From NCBI GenBank assembly GCA_964354135.1, contig CAYGZA010000045.1, forward strand, positions 1 through 28,446: 28,446 nucleotides of DNA, read 5' to 3'. A program made the translations under genes and the position numbers. Below the pieces are notes generated by a model that ran no database searches, had not been told where the DNA came from, and worked only from the letters and a program-made list of their open reading frames with translations. Positions 16,631 through 24,427 of this stretch are shown here, in pieces (within the stretch, counting starts at the first letter, position 1; every line of letters begins with the position of its first letter). The DNA is from CAYGZA01 sp964354135. Its GTDB lineage: Bacteria > Planctomycetota > Planctomycetia > Pirellulales > Thermoguttaceae.

Positions 16631-17147
16631 GAAGACCGCACTCGGAGCACTGCTGGAGCAACTGCGCAGTCCGGCCCGGCTTCGGCTGATTGTCGCCGGA
16701 GTGATGCTGGCAACGGGGTATCTGGCGATCTACATGCCGCTGAGTGCGCGGATCGACGAAACCTCGCGGGCCCTGAACAAGGAGCGCAAGCGGCAGGAGC
16801 TTTCCCAGCAGGTCGAGTACCTTCGCGCCCAGGTCCAGAAGTTCCGGGCGCGGCTGCCCGAGAAGACGGACAGCAACGAATGGGTGCAGTACGTGCTGGA
16901 GGGTATCCGGAAGTACCCGTTGAGAATGCTGGCGCTGGACTCCGGAGTTCCGCAGCGCGTCGGCCCGTACGAGGCGATCGTGCTGCACGTGGAGATCGAG
17001 GGAGGCTTCCGCGACCTGGACGGCTTCTTACACTGGGTGGAAACGAACCAGCGCTTGTTCCGGATCGACGCGGCGAGGATCGTGCCGGCGCGCGGCGAGG
17101 AAAACCGGCTGGTCGTGCAATTGACTCTCATGGGACTGAAGGGCTGA
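16614..17147 (+). CDS. PilO/GspM-like inner-membrane protein
   Basis: 177 residues, bitopic. It has a short cytoplasmic tail, one membrane helix at about 22-43 (LRLIVAGVMLATGYLAIYMPL), then a coiled coil (ALNKERKRQELSQQVEYLRAQVQKF) and a ferredoxin-like periplasmic domain including YEAIVLHVEIEGGFRDLDGFLHWVE, a stretch typical of PilO. It would pair with the PilN part of the preceding protein. The gene starts inside the end of the upstream gene (17-base overlap) and ends one base before the next ATG, so translation is tightly linked. Confidence 0.85.
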   Translation: MDPSDKKTALGALLEQLRSPARLRLIVAGVMLATGYLAIYMPLSARIDETSRALNKERKRQELSQQVEYLRAQVQKFRARLPEKTDSNEWVQYVLEGIRKYPLRMLALDSGVPQRVGPYEAIVLHVEIEGGFRDLDGFLHWVETNQRLFRIDAARIVPARGEENRLVVQLTLMGLKG

Positions 17148-17148
17148 A

Positions 17149-17835
17149 ATGAGCGGACTGATCGGCAAGATGGCGCCCACCGCGGTCGTGGCTGCGGCGG
17201 CGGCATGGTGCTGCTGGCCTTACGTCGGCGAGGCGGGGTCCGGCGGAGGAGCGAAGAAACCGAGCGGCCCTCCGCAGATCACCCAGTCGCTGTTGGCGCC
17301 GAGCATCGCGCCGCGGCCCGGCCGCGATGCCTTCTACCTGGCGAATTCGCCGCAGTCCGAGTCCTCGCAAAAGAAAGGCCTCGCGGGAAAGAAGGTGCCC
17401 GGCGGGTCGGCCGCTCTGCGGAAGGGCGCCCTCCCGGAAAAGAGCGCCGCCGACGTCTTCAAGGGCCTCACGCTCAGCGGCACGTATCTGGGAGGCAGCC
17501 GGCCGGCCGCCTTGATCAACGGCCGGCTTTGGCAGCAGGGGGAGCGGCTGGCTCTGGTGGGAGACGCGGCGAATCCGTGGATCGTCGGTCGGATTTCTCC
17601 GCACGGGGTGCTTATCGAACACGGGGGGCAAACGTTCGAATTGAAGTATGCGGGCCCGGAGGCCAAACCTGCTCCCCACGCTTCCACCGCGCCGGCAGCG
17701 GCGACCGGCAGCACTCCCCGCAGCAAAGGCGCTGCCCCCGCAGCCAAGTCCAAGACGGGTCGAGACGGCGCGAGCGGCCGCCCCGCTCCGGCCCCGAAAG
17801 CCAAACCCGGCAACGACCAGCGAGCGACACGATGA
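17149..17835 (+). CDS. PilP/GspC-like periplasmic linker protein
   Basis: 228 residues. The N-terminus is a hydrophobic anchor or signal (MAPTAVVAAAAAWCCWPYV). The middle is a charged linker. One small beta domain at ~105-166 contains LSGTYLGGSRPAALINGRLWQQGERL and VGRISPHGVLIEHGGQTFELK, the pattern of the GspC homology region / PilP domain that binds the secretin N-domains. The C-terminal ~60 residues are Ala/Pro/Lys-rich and probably unstructured. It sits between the PilO-like gene and the ATPase, with its stop overlapping the next start (ATGA). The tail after the beta domain is unusual. The GspC/PilP call depends on pattern and position. Confidence 0.75.
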   Translation: MSGLIGKMAPTAVVAAAAAWCCWPYVGEAGSGGGAKKPSGPPQITQSLLAPSIAPRPGRDAFYLANSPQSESSQKKGLAGKKVPGGSAALRKGALPEKSAADVFKGLTLSGTYLGGSRPAALINGRLWQQGERLALVGDAANPWIVGRISPHGVLIEHGGQTFELKYAGPEAKPAPHASTAPAAATGSTPRSKGAAPAAKSKTGRDGASGRPAPAPKAKPGNDQRATR

Positions 17836-19583
17836 CCAGCGCCGCAACCCTTAATCCCGTACAACCGCTCATCGTCCAGCTTCTGGTCCAGAAAGGCCGT
17901 TTGGACTCGAAGCACCTGGAGGCGCTCCGCGAGGCCCAGTCGCGGGAAAAACTCCCCCTGGAGGAGGTCCTCATCCGCAAGGGGCTTGCGAACGAACGGG
18001 ACATCGCGCTGGCATACTCGGAATACTTCCTGATCCCACTCTTCGAGTCGGCGGAAGAGCAGGTCCCCATAGCGCGGGAGCTGGTCGAGCAGTTGCCGGA
18101 GAAGCTCTGCCGGGATCACCTCATCGCCCCGGTGGGACTCCACGACCATACTCTGGACGTGGCCTTCTTCACGCCCCGGGAGCTGCACATCGTCGACGAG
18201 CTGCAATTGTTGACGGGGTTCACCATTCGTCCCCTCATTGCCCCGCTCTCCGTGGTGGAGGGGATCCTCGGACTGGTGTACGAGGACTCGGCTTGGCCGT
18301 CCGGCGGCAACGCCAACGAGGCCGCCAGCTTTGAAGAGGTCTCCGACAACGACGAGCCCGGGGAAGCTTCGGTCGCGTCCTTGGAGGAAGTCGTCCACCT
18401 CGACCAGCCGCCGCCGCCGGGCCGCGACGGGCGGATCATCCGCTACGTCAACCAGGTCTTGGAGCAGGCTTTCCGGTCGGGCGCCAGCGACATTCACATC
18501 GAGCCGTACGAGGACCGCTGCCGCGTCAGGCTTCGCATCGACGGCAATCTCAACGAGGTCCTCCCGCCGCCGCAGTCGCTCTTCGTGCCGATCGTCTCGC
18601 GCATCAAGGTCCTGGCGAAGATGGACATCGCGGAAAAGCGCATGCCGCAGGACGGGGCGATCGCGCTGAAGACCGGCGAGAAGCGCGTGGACGTCCGCGT
18701 GAGCACGGTGCCCACGATTTACGGCGAGAAGGTCGTGCTGCGGGTGCTGGACCGCAGCGCGATTCCCCTCCAGCTCACCGACCTGGGCTTGGACGAGCGG
18801 CAGACGGCCGATCTCGTCGAATCGATCCAAATGCCCCACGGCCTGATGCTCGTGACCGGTCCCACCGGAAGCGGCAAGAGCACGACCCTTTACGCCTGCC
18901 TGAATATCCTCAACAAGGCGAACAAGAACATCTGCACCGTGGAGGACCCGGTCGAATACAAATTCATGGGCATCAACCAGATCCAGGTGAAGAGCCAGGT
19001 CGGGCTGACCTTTGCCAGCGCCCTGCGGTCCTTCATGCGGCAGGACCCCGACATCATCATGGTCGGTGAAGTCCGCGACGCGGAGACGGCGCAGATCTGT
19101 CTTCGGGCCGCGCTGACCGGCCACTTCGTCCTCTCCACCCTGCACACCAACGACGCCCTGGCCGCCGTAAACCGGCTCCAGGACATGGGGATCGAGCCGT
19201 TCCTCCTGGCCTCGACGCTCCGCGTATTGGCGGCCCAGCGGCTGATCCGCCGCCTCTGCCAGCACTGCCGGGCGCCGTACGAGTGCGACCCGGAAACCGC
19301 CGGCCGTTACGGCCTGAAAGCCGGAGAGACCCTCTACCGGCCGCAGGGGTGCAAGGAATGCCGGGACACCGGATACCGGAAGCGGGTCGGCATCTTCGAG
19401 GTGATCCGCATCACCAGCCGGATGGCGACGCTCATCCAGACCCGGACCCCGCTCCCCGAGCTCCGCCGGGCCGCCGGCGAGCAGGGCATGAAACTGCTGC
19501 GGCAAAGCGCGCTCGAAAAGGTCCGCCAGGGCATCACGAGCCTCGAGGAGGCGCTGGGCATTACCATCTCGGAGGACGACTAG
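17832..19583 (+). CDS. gspE: GspE/PilB-type assembly ATPase
   Basis: 583-residue hexameric ATPase that drives pseudopilus assembly from the cytoplasmic face. The N-terminal ~150 residues are an MshEN/GspE-N-like domain (LLVQKGRLDSKHLEALREAQ, then EEVLIRKGLANERDIALAYSEY). The ATPase core has Walker A GPTGSGKSTT (343-352, K349), the Asp box TVEDPVEYKF, Walker B DPDIIMVGEVRD (from 405, E413) and the His box STLHTNDA. A tetracysteine zinc motif, CQHC (476/479) and CKEC (507/510), is the mark of assembly rather than retraction ATPases. The ATG at 17832 overlaps the upstream stop as ATGA. The N-terminal repeats resemble c-di-GMP-binding MshEN but lack the usual RLG arginine, so ligand binding is uncertain. 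Confidence 0.96.
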   Translation: MTSAATLNPVQPLIVQLLVQKGRLDSKHLEALREAQSREKLPLEEVLIRKGLANERDIALAYSEYFLIPLFESAEEQVPIARELVEQLPEKLCRDHLIAPVGLHDHTLDVAFFTPRELHIVDELQLLTGFTIRPLIAPLSVVEGILGLVYEDSAWPSGGNANEAASFEEVSDNDEPGEASVASLEEVVHLDQPPPPGRDGRIIRYVNQVLEQAFRSGASDIHIEPYEDRCRVRLRIDGNLNEVLPPPQSLFVPIVSRIKVLAKMDIAEKRMPQDGAIALKTGEKRVDVRVSTVPTIYGEKVVLRVLDRSAIPLQLTDLGLDERQTADLVESIQMPHGLMLVTGPTGSGKSTTLYACLNILNKANKNICTVEDPVEYKFMGINQIQVKSQVGLTFASALRSFMRQDPDIIMVGEVRDAETAQICLRAALTGHFVLSTLHTNDALAAVNRLQDMGIEPFLLASTLRVLAAQRLIRRLCQHCRAPYECDPETAGRYGLKAGETLYRPQGCKECRDTGYRKRVGIFEVIRITSRMATLIQTRTPLPELRRAAGEQGMKLLRQSALEKVRQGITSLEEALGITISEDD

Positions 19584-19619
19584 CCGCCGCGGCGCTCGTC
19601 GCAATGGGGGAAACCGACC

Positions 19620-20714
19620 ATGGCCTTTGAAGACTGGTTCCTCGCGCATGCCCGGGTCTCCAGCAAGCAGCACAAGCGGGTCACGCTGGACGACAAGATG
19701 ACGTTCTTCCAGCAACTGTCGACGCTGGTCTCCTCCGGCACGCCTCTGTTGAGCGCGATCCAGCTCGCGGCGGAGCAGACCCAGAGCCGCCGGATGCGGG
19801 GCATCCTTCAGGAGATCGCCGGCCGCGTCGCCGCGGGAAGCTCGCTGCACGCCGTCTTGGGCGACTACCGCGAGGTCTTCGAGAATCACTGGATCGAGGT
19901 CATCGGAACCGGTGAAGTCTCCGGGAAGATGGGCATGGTGCTCTGCGAGCTCAACGAGCAAATCCGCGAATCCCGCGAGACGCGGCGCAAAGTGACCGGG
20001 GCGCTGATCTACCCGATCGTCCTCTTGATCGTCGCCGTGGCCGTGGTCACCGTGATGCTCTGGTTCGTGGTGCCGACTTTCGCCGCCATGTTCCGCGAAA
20101 TGAACGCCAAGCTGCCCAGCATCACGCAGCACGTGATGAGCGCGTCGGACTTCATTGTGGCTTACGGGATTTACTTCGTGCTCGGCATCGTGGCGATGGC
20201 ATTCGTCGCCCGCCGGTACCTGCACACCGAAAACGGCCGGCGCCGCGTGGGGGCGATCGGGCTGGCCGTGCCCGTGGTCGGCGACCTCATGATCCAATCG
20301 GCAATGTACCGGTTCGCCTCGAATCTCGCCCTGCTGCTCAAGAGCGGCGTACCGATGCTGGAAACCCTCTCGGCGCTGGGCAGCGTGTTCCACGCCAACC
20401 CGCTCTACCGCGACGCCCTCCTGCGGGCCCAGGCCCGCGTGGCAGCCGGCCAGCCGTTGGCCGATTCGCTGGAGGAGACCGGGCTCTTCACCAGCATGAT
20501 GACGAACATGGTCCGGATCGGAGAGGAATCGGCGCAGCTTTCCGGAGTGATGGAGCAGATTGCCCCGTACTACAAGGAGAAAATGCACGGCTTCATCACC
20601 AAGGTCACCAAGCTCTTGGAGCCGGCGATCATCGTCCTGATGGGCGGCACCGTCGCCGGGCTGATGCTGGCCATCTACCTCCCGATGTTCGAAATGGCGG
20701 GTGCCGTCAAGTAG
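19620..20714 (+). CDS. gspF: GspF/PilC-type inner-membrane platform protein
   Basis: 364 residues with the standard two-repeat plan. Cytoplasmic helical domain one has FFQQLSTLVSSGTPLLSAIQ and EVIGTGEVSGKMGMVL. It is followed by membrane helices near 125-150 and 175-197, domain two (FASNLALLLKSGVPMLETL, MVRIGEESAQLSGVM) and a last membrane helix near the C-terminus (IIVLMGGTVAGLMLAIYLPMF). It would anchor the ATPase and add pilin subunits. Slightly under the usual ~400 residues, it lacks the longer N-terminal tail. The ATG at 19620 follows GGGGGAAA. It is 36 bases behind the ATPase gene in the same operon. Confidence 0.95.
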   Translation: MAFEDWFLAHARVSSKQHKRVTLDDKMTFFQQLSTLVSSGTPLLSAIQLAAEQTQSRRMRGILQEIAGRVAAGSSLHAVLGDYREVFENHWIEVIGTGEVSGKMGMVLCELNEQIRESRETRRKVTGALIYPIVLLIVAVAVVTVMLWFVVPTFAAMFREMNAKLPSITQHVMSASDFIVAYGIYFVLGIVAMAFVARRYLHTENGRRRVGAIGLAVPVVGDLMIQSAMYRFASNLALLLKSGVPMLETLSALGSVFHANPLYRDALLRAQARVAAGQPLADSLEETGLFTSMMTNMVRIGEESAQLSGVMEQIAPYYKEKMHGFITKVTKLLEPAIIVLMGGTVAGLMLAIYLPMFEMAGAVK

Positions 20715-20724
20715 GGGGATCTCC

Positions 20725-21249
20725 ATGAGGTTTCTCGATTCCGGGAGGGCGAGGCTCCTGCCGAGCCGAGCAAGAACGCCAGACCCGCCGCCGCGACGCC
20801 GTGTCCTCGGGCCGTTGCCCGCAACGCACACTCACCGCCACGGCATCTCCATCATGGAGGTCCTGGTCGTGTTGGCCGTGATCGGGGTCCTCGTTTCGAT
20901 GTCTGTTCCTTCGTTCCGCCGCAGCATGGAGCAATCGCGGGCCGACATCGCCGGCTCGAATCTGCGAGCCATCTGGGCCGCCGAGCGCCTCTACTGGCTG
21001 GAAAACCGCACGTACACCACGAACCTGGCGTTGCTGGAATCGGCCGGCCTGCTGGATCCACAGATTCTCTCCAGCACGGCGCCTTACGCGTACGCGGTCT
21101 CGTCGGCCAACAGCACGGGCTTCACGGCGACCGCCACGCGCAGCGGGAGCGCCCGGTGGTCGGGCCAGTTCACCATCGACGAGGACGGGACGGTTTCGGG
21201 GACCGTCCAGGCAACCGGCGAGCCGAGCATCGTGCCGGGGTTTCAATAA
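20725..21249 (+). CDS. Prepilin with unusually long leader (minor pseudopilin)
   Basis: 174 residues. The prepilin cut is before ISIMEVLVVLAVIGVLVSMSVPSF, with Glu at +5. The mature part (about 134 residues) has a short head domain (SGSARWSGQFTIDEDGTVSGTV). The start at 20725 is fixed by AGGGGGA seven to eight bases upstream. That gives a 40-residue, Arg/Pro-rich leader ending HRHG, much longer than the usual 5-25. Part of the leader is encoded by a dispersed GC-rich repeat (20740-20767). It begins ten bases after gspF in the same operon. GspH/I/J identity cannot be set. Confidence 0.85.
   Translation: MRFLDSGRARLLPSRARTPDPPPRRRVLGPLPATHTHRHGISIMEVLVVLAVIGVLVSMSVPSFRRSMEQSRADIAGSNLRAIWAAERLYWLENRTYTTNLALLESAGLLDPQILSSTAPYAYAVSSANSTGFTATATRSGSARWSGQFTIDEDGTVSGTVQATGEPSIVPGFQ
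20740..20767. repeat. Dispersed palindromic repeat, copy A (inside a prepilin leader)
   Basis: A 28-base element beginning TCCGGGAGGGCGAGG and ending GAGCC. It differs from the copy at 26009-26036 at one position. GGCTC/GAGCC arms give a small hairpin. Here it is read as part of the leader peptide (residues ~6-14). Confidence 0.8.
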
Positions 21250-21262
21250 GGGACACACCGCG

Positions 21263-22036
21263 ATGCACTGGAGAGCCTCGAAAAACGCCCGCGCCGGCTT
21301 TTCCTTGCTGGAGCTTGGGGTCGCCATGGTGCTCTTTGGCATCGCCCTGGCCGGAATGGTCCCGTTGGTCACAATGCAGTCCAAGCAGCTCAAGAAGCTG
21401 GAACAGCGGTTCCGGCACGGGACCACTTACTACCTCGTCCCCTCCACAAACCGCTGGGCGGCAAAACTCGGTGCCGCGGCCAAGATCACCACCGAGGCCC
21501 CCCCGACGTCCACTCCCCTGCCGGTGACGCTCATCGACGACGGCGATGCCGGCTACACCGAAACCGGCAGCACCTGGCACACCAACTCGCCCGTTTCGGC
21601 CTACAACTCCGACCAGCGATGCTCCCACGCCGCCGACGGCTCCGAGACGGCGACCTGGGAGTTCACCTCGGTGACGCCCGATTTGTACGAGGTCTTCGTC
21701 CGCTGGACGCCTTCCGGGACCCTCGTGAGCGACGCCCCCTACGCCATTTTCGACGGTGCGACCCTGAAGACCACCGTCAGGGTGGACCAGAACGTGGCAC
21801 CCTCGACCAACATGTATCTGGGCTTCTACTGGAAGAGCCTGGGCATGGTCTCGATCACCAGCGGCGTGCTGCGGGTAAGGCTGAAACACGAGACAGGAAA
21901 AGCCAATCACGTCAGGGCCGACGCCGTCCGGATCGCCCCCGTGCGGAACGAGCCGGAACTCTTGTCCGTGGACAAGTCGCTCACCGGCGAGGAAGTCACC
22001 GCACATGTGGCGATTACCGCGAAGATCCCGCCATGA
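21263..22036 (+). CDS. Prepilin fused to a golvesin-like ligand-binding domain
   Basis: 257 residues. The prepilin signal is ARAG before FSLLELGVAMVLFGIALAG (Glu at +5, cut after residue 12). After the helix (to ~50) and a short linker, residues ~88-226 form a complete beta-sandwich matching the golvesin / Xly-CBM-like domain: VTLIDDGDAGYTETGSTW, the YEVFVRWTPSG strand, then LGFYWKSLGMVSITSG, LRVRLKH and VRADAVRIAPV. Such domains occur in secreted enzymes and surface proteins and are thought to bind glycans or polymers. A tip-located minor pseudopilin carrying one could bind substrate or cell surface. The ATG at 21263 lies downstream of AAGGG with wide spacing, and the stop overlaps the next start (ATGA). 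Confidence 0.82.
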   Translation: MHWRASKNARAGFSLLELGVAMVLFGIALAGMVPLVTMQSKQLKKLEQRFRHGTTYYLVPSTNRWAAKLGAAAKITTEAPPTSTPLPVTLIDDGDAGYTETGSTWHTNSPVSAYNSDQRCSHAADGSETATWEFTSVTPDLYEVFVRWTPSGTLVSDAPYAIFDGATLKTTVRVDQNVAPSTNMYLGFYWKSLGMVSITSGVLRVRLKHETGKANHVRADAVRIAPVRNEPELLSVDKSLTGEEVTAHVAITAKIPP

Positions 22037-22578
22037 ACCCCACACTTCGGTCGCCAGCGCCTCGATCGCACCCCGGGGGCTTCACCCTGCTGGAGGTCCT
22101 GATCGTCAGCGGTCTGATGACCGTGCTGGTGATGGTTCTCTCGGGGGCCTGGTCGGGCCTGGGACGCCCCTCCAGCGACGCCATCATCCAGGCCCGGATC
22201 GCGCACGAGGCCGGTCTGGCACTCCACAGCCTGGCGCGGGATTTCAGCGGCAACCTTGCCGAGGACGCGACCGGCAGGAGGCGGGTGGGTCGGTTGGTCG
22301 GCCGGTTGGTCGTGGGCGGTTCTGAGCTTTGGCTCTGTTACGACGGCGGCTCGGCCGGCGGTCTGGCGGCGTGGGGCCCGCCGGACACGGTGATCATCTA
22401 TCAAGTGCAAGACAACCAACTCGTGCGGACGAACTGGAGCGCAGGAACCTCGTTCACCGTGGCCGCGAAAGTCGATCAGATGCAGGTCACCGCGCAGGCC
22501 GACGGCGTCCGAATCGATTTGACCTTCAAGTACCGGGACCTCACGCGGACGTACACCATGATCGGCAAAGACCCGTGA
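22033..22578 (+). CDS. Prepilin, GspJ/PilW-like minor pseudopilin
   Basis: 181 residues. The leader ends HPGG, with the cut before FTLLEVLIVSGLMTVLVMVLSGAW (Glu at +5). The head domain shows the GspJ/PilW-style pattern: a helix AHEAGLALHSLARDFSGNL followed by strands GSELWLCYDG, DTVIIYQVQDNQLVRTN and a closing VRIDLTFKYRDLTRTYTMIG. Gene overlaps by ATGA with the previous gene and by GTGA with the next show strong coupling. The exact minor-pilin letter is a guess. Confidence 0.85.
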   Translation: MNPTLRSPAPRSHPGGFTLLEVLIVSGLMTVLVMVLSGAWSGLGRPSSDAIIQARIAHEAGLALHSLARDFSGNLAEDATGRRRVGRLVGRLVVGGSELWLCYDGGSAGGLAAWGPPDTVIIYQVQDNQLVRTNWSAGTSFTVAAKVDQMQVTAQADGVRIDLTFKYRDLTRTYTMIGKDP

Positions 22579-22973
22579 AAGCCAAACGACCGAGAAACGG
22601 CTACGCGATGGTGCTCGTGCTGGTGTTCCTGGCACTGGTGCTTTCGCTCTACAGCGTGAGCCAGCGGTACATCGCGGCCATGCTGCGTGTGGAGACGGTG
22701 CGAACGCTTCAGCGGCAGCGCGACGAGGGATGCCTCCACGCGGCCGGCCGCGGGCTGGACCTGCTGGAAACGGGCTTTCCGGCAACGGCCCCCTACGCGT
22801 GCGGCGTGACGATCGAGACATCGGCGGGCCCAATCGCGTTCACGGTCACCTTCACCCGCGAGGGGACCGACGCCCAGGGAAGGTCCACATGGTCGGTGCG
22901 TGCGGCTCCGACCGGGCCGTTGGAATCCCCCCCGCCGATGCCGGCGTGGTTTACCGCCGCCAGCCCGCCGTGA
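22575..22973 (+). CDS. Short GspK/PilX-like minor pseudopilin (GTG start)
   Basis: 132 residues starting at GTG 22575, which overlaps the preceding TGA (GTGA). The N-terminus KRPRNG-YAMVLVLVFLALVLSLYSVS is a prepilin-type helix without the +5 glutamate (leucine there), the known peculiarity of GspK, which sits at the pseudopilus tip. PilX proteins have a similar RGYAMVLVL start. The head domain is far shorter than in GspK (~300). An unrelated longer reading frame upstream is out of frame with gspJ and not used. It is the last gene of the operon. After it an eight-base arm pair (22971-22978 with 23011-23018) could form a weak hairpin. Confidence 0.78.
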   Translation: MKAKRPRNGYAMVLVLVFLALVLSLYSVSQRYIAAMLRVETVRTLQRQRDEGCLHAAGRGLDLLETGFPATAPYACGVTIETSAGPIAFTVTFTREGTDAQGRSTWSVRAAPTGPLESPPPMPAWFTAASPP

Positions 22974-23040
22974 GGGCCCTAAGGCCAAGTGTACCGGCAA
23001 ATCAGGAACAGGCCCTCAGGGAGGAATTGGAGGTAAGTCT

Positions 23041-23091
23041 ATGTGGTTCGGGTGTTTCGAGCATTTTCCTTTGAAATCACCGCCGGAATGA
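23041..23091 (+). CDS. Possible 16-residue peptide ORF before the histidine kinase gene
   Basis: Reads MWFGCFEHFPLKSPPE and stops at TGA. GGAGG (23029-23033) sits seven bases before the ATG, the best-placed Shine-Dalgarno in this part of the window, preceded by a second AGGA. The kinase ATG is 66 bases past the stop. It could be a leader peptide or a small membrane-active or signalling peptide. Expression is not shown by sequence alone. Confidence 0.4.
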   Translation: MWFGCFEHFPLKSPPE

Positions 23092-23157
23092 CCTAGGTTT
23101 TCTCGGGGACGTCGTGGGCACCCCTCCGGCTAGTGGGATGGTTTTGAGGAGCGTGAC

Positions 23158-24369
23158 ATGAACCTGAAAGAGTTTTCCCCAAGGGCACTTGGGCGGCATT
23201 GGCGGAAGCTGTTCACGATGGAAGTCCTCTTGACGGTCCTGACGCTCACCTTGATCGCCGCTTTCCACAGGTGGGCCCGAGAGGACCGGCTGATCCTGAA
23301 CCTCTACTACATCGGAATCGTCGGCGGCGTTTATGCCTTGGTCAAGCGGCGGGCCTTTGCTTTGACCGTGCTGGTGACTTTCGTGGCCGCCGGGACGACC
23401 CTCGCCCAGGTCTACTTCTCCGCCAAGCCGGAATTCCGCGACCCGCTCCTGGGGCCCATCCACGACCTTGTGGCATGGTCCGTCCTGCTGTTGCTCGGCT
23501 GGCGGCTGGGGATCGAGGCCTACCGCTTCCAGTCCGAAGAGCGGCGCCTCCAGGTGCAGCGGGAGATCGACGAGCGGGCCATGGCGACGCGGGCCGCCGC
23601 GCTGACGAGCACTTCCCACGAAGTCCGCCAACCCCTTTCGGCCGTACTCGCTCTGACCGAGACCCTGCTCGATGAATCCCCGGGACCGCTCAACGAGGTC
23701 CAGCGCGAGTTCATCGGCGACATCGACGAGTGCGCCAAGCACCTCATGGCCCTGGTCAACGACATTCTCGATTACGCCAAGGCGGAAGCGGGGATGATCA
23801 AGTTGGTCCACGAGACGGTGGCTCTGCCGGAACTCGTCGACCAGTGCATTACCATGGTCGAGCCGAAGGCCGTCGAGGCCGGCGTGACCGTCACGGCCCA
23901 GGTCGATCCGGAGATCAGGGAAATCACGGCCGATCCCCTCCGCCTGAAGCAGATCCTGCTCAATCTCCTCTCCAACGCGGTGAAGTTCAACGAACGCGGC
24001 GGCCTGGTGAAGATGCAGGTCCGGGCGGATGAGAAATCCGTCCTCATCAGCGTCCGGGACACGGGCCGGGGAATCGCGCCCGAACAGTTGCAGCACCTTT
24101 TCGACCCCTACTACCAGGCCGCCCACAGCGATCAAGGGATCGGGACCGGCCTCGGGTTGTCCATCATCAAGCACCTGGCGCAACTGCACGGCGGGACGAT
24201 TTCCGTCGAAAGCGTTCCGGGGGTGGGGAGCGTCTTCGCGGTGAGCCTGCCGCGGGCGGGCGCTGCCGGCGCCCGGGAAGAAACGCCGGGTTCCCGGCGA
24301 GCGTCCGGCCGGGACGCAAAGGCGGCACTCCGGTCGGAGCAAGTGGAGCAAGAAGAAGTCGCGGTGTGA
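23158..24369 (+). CDS. Membrane histidine kinase with four helices
   Basis: 403 residues. Four hydrophobic helices fall in residues ~20-122 (MEVLLTVLTLTLIAAF, LYYIGIVGGVYALV, ALTVLVTFVAAGTTL, LVAWSVLLLLGW) with very short loops and no periplasmic sensor, so the signal is likely intramembrane or lipid-linked. The kinase core has the H box STSHEVRQPLSAV (H154), N box LLNLLSNAVKFNE (N273), G1 DTGRGIAPEQ (D301) and G2 GTGLGLSIIKH (from 329), and is fully intact. After ~375 a charged tail of about 28 residues follows. The ATG at 23158 follows GAGGAG. Two receiver genes follow 58 and 1224 bases later, so this is likely the donor for one or both. Confidence 0.93.
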   Translation: MNLKEFSPRALGRHWRKLFTMEVLLTVLTLTLIAAFHRWAREDRLILNLYYIGIVGGVYALVKRRAFALTVLVTFVAAGTTLAQVYFSAKPEFRDPLLGPIHDLVAWSVLLLLGWRLGIEAYRFQSEERRLQVQREIDERAMATRAAALTSTSHEVRQPLSAVLALTETLLDESPGPLNEVQREFIGDIDECAKHLMALVNDILDYAKAEAGMIKLVHETVALPELVDQCITMVEPKAVEAGVTVTAQVDPEIREITADPLRLKQILLNLLSNAVKFNERGGLVKMQVRADEKSVLISVRDTGRGIAPEQLQHLFDPYYQAAHSDQGIGTGLGLSIIKHLAQLHGGTISVESVPGVGSVFAVSLPRAGAAGAREETPGSRRASGRDAKAALRSEQVEQEEVAV

Positions 24370-24427
24370 GATCGAACGTCGAGGGCCACCAGACCTTCGC
24401 CAAACCGAACGGGCGGAGACCCAGCCA

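Noticed and set aside
17334..20831. 1165-codon open frame on the minus strand across the pseudopilus operon
   Set aside because: It runs antisense through four convincing genes. Its sequence (many HH, RR and DD runs) is typical of codon-bias shadow.
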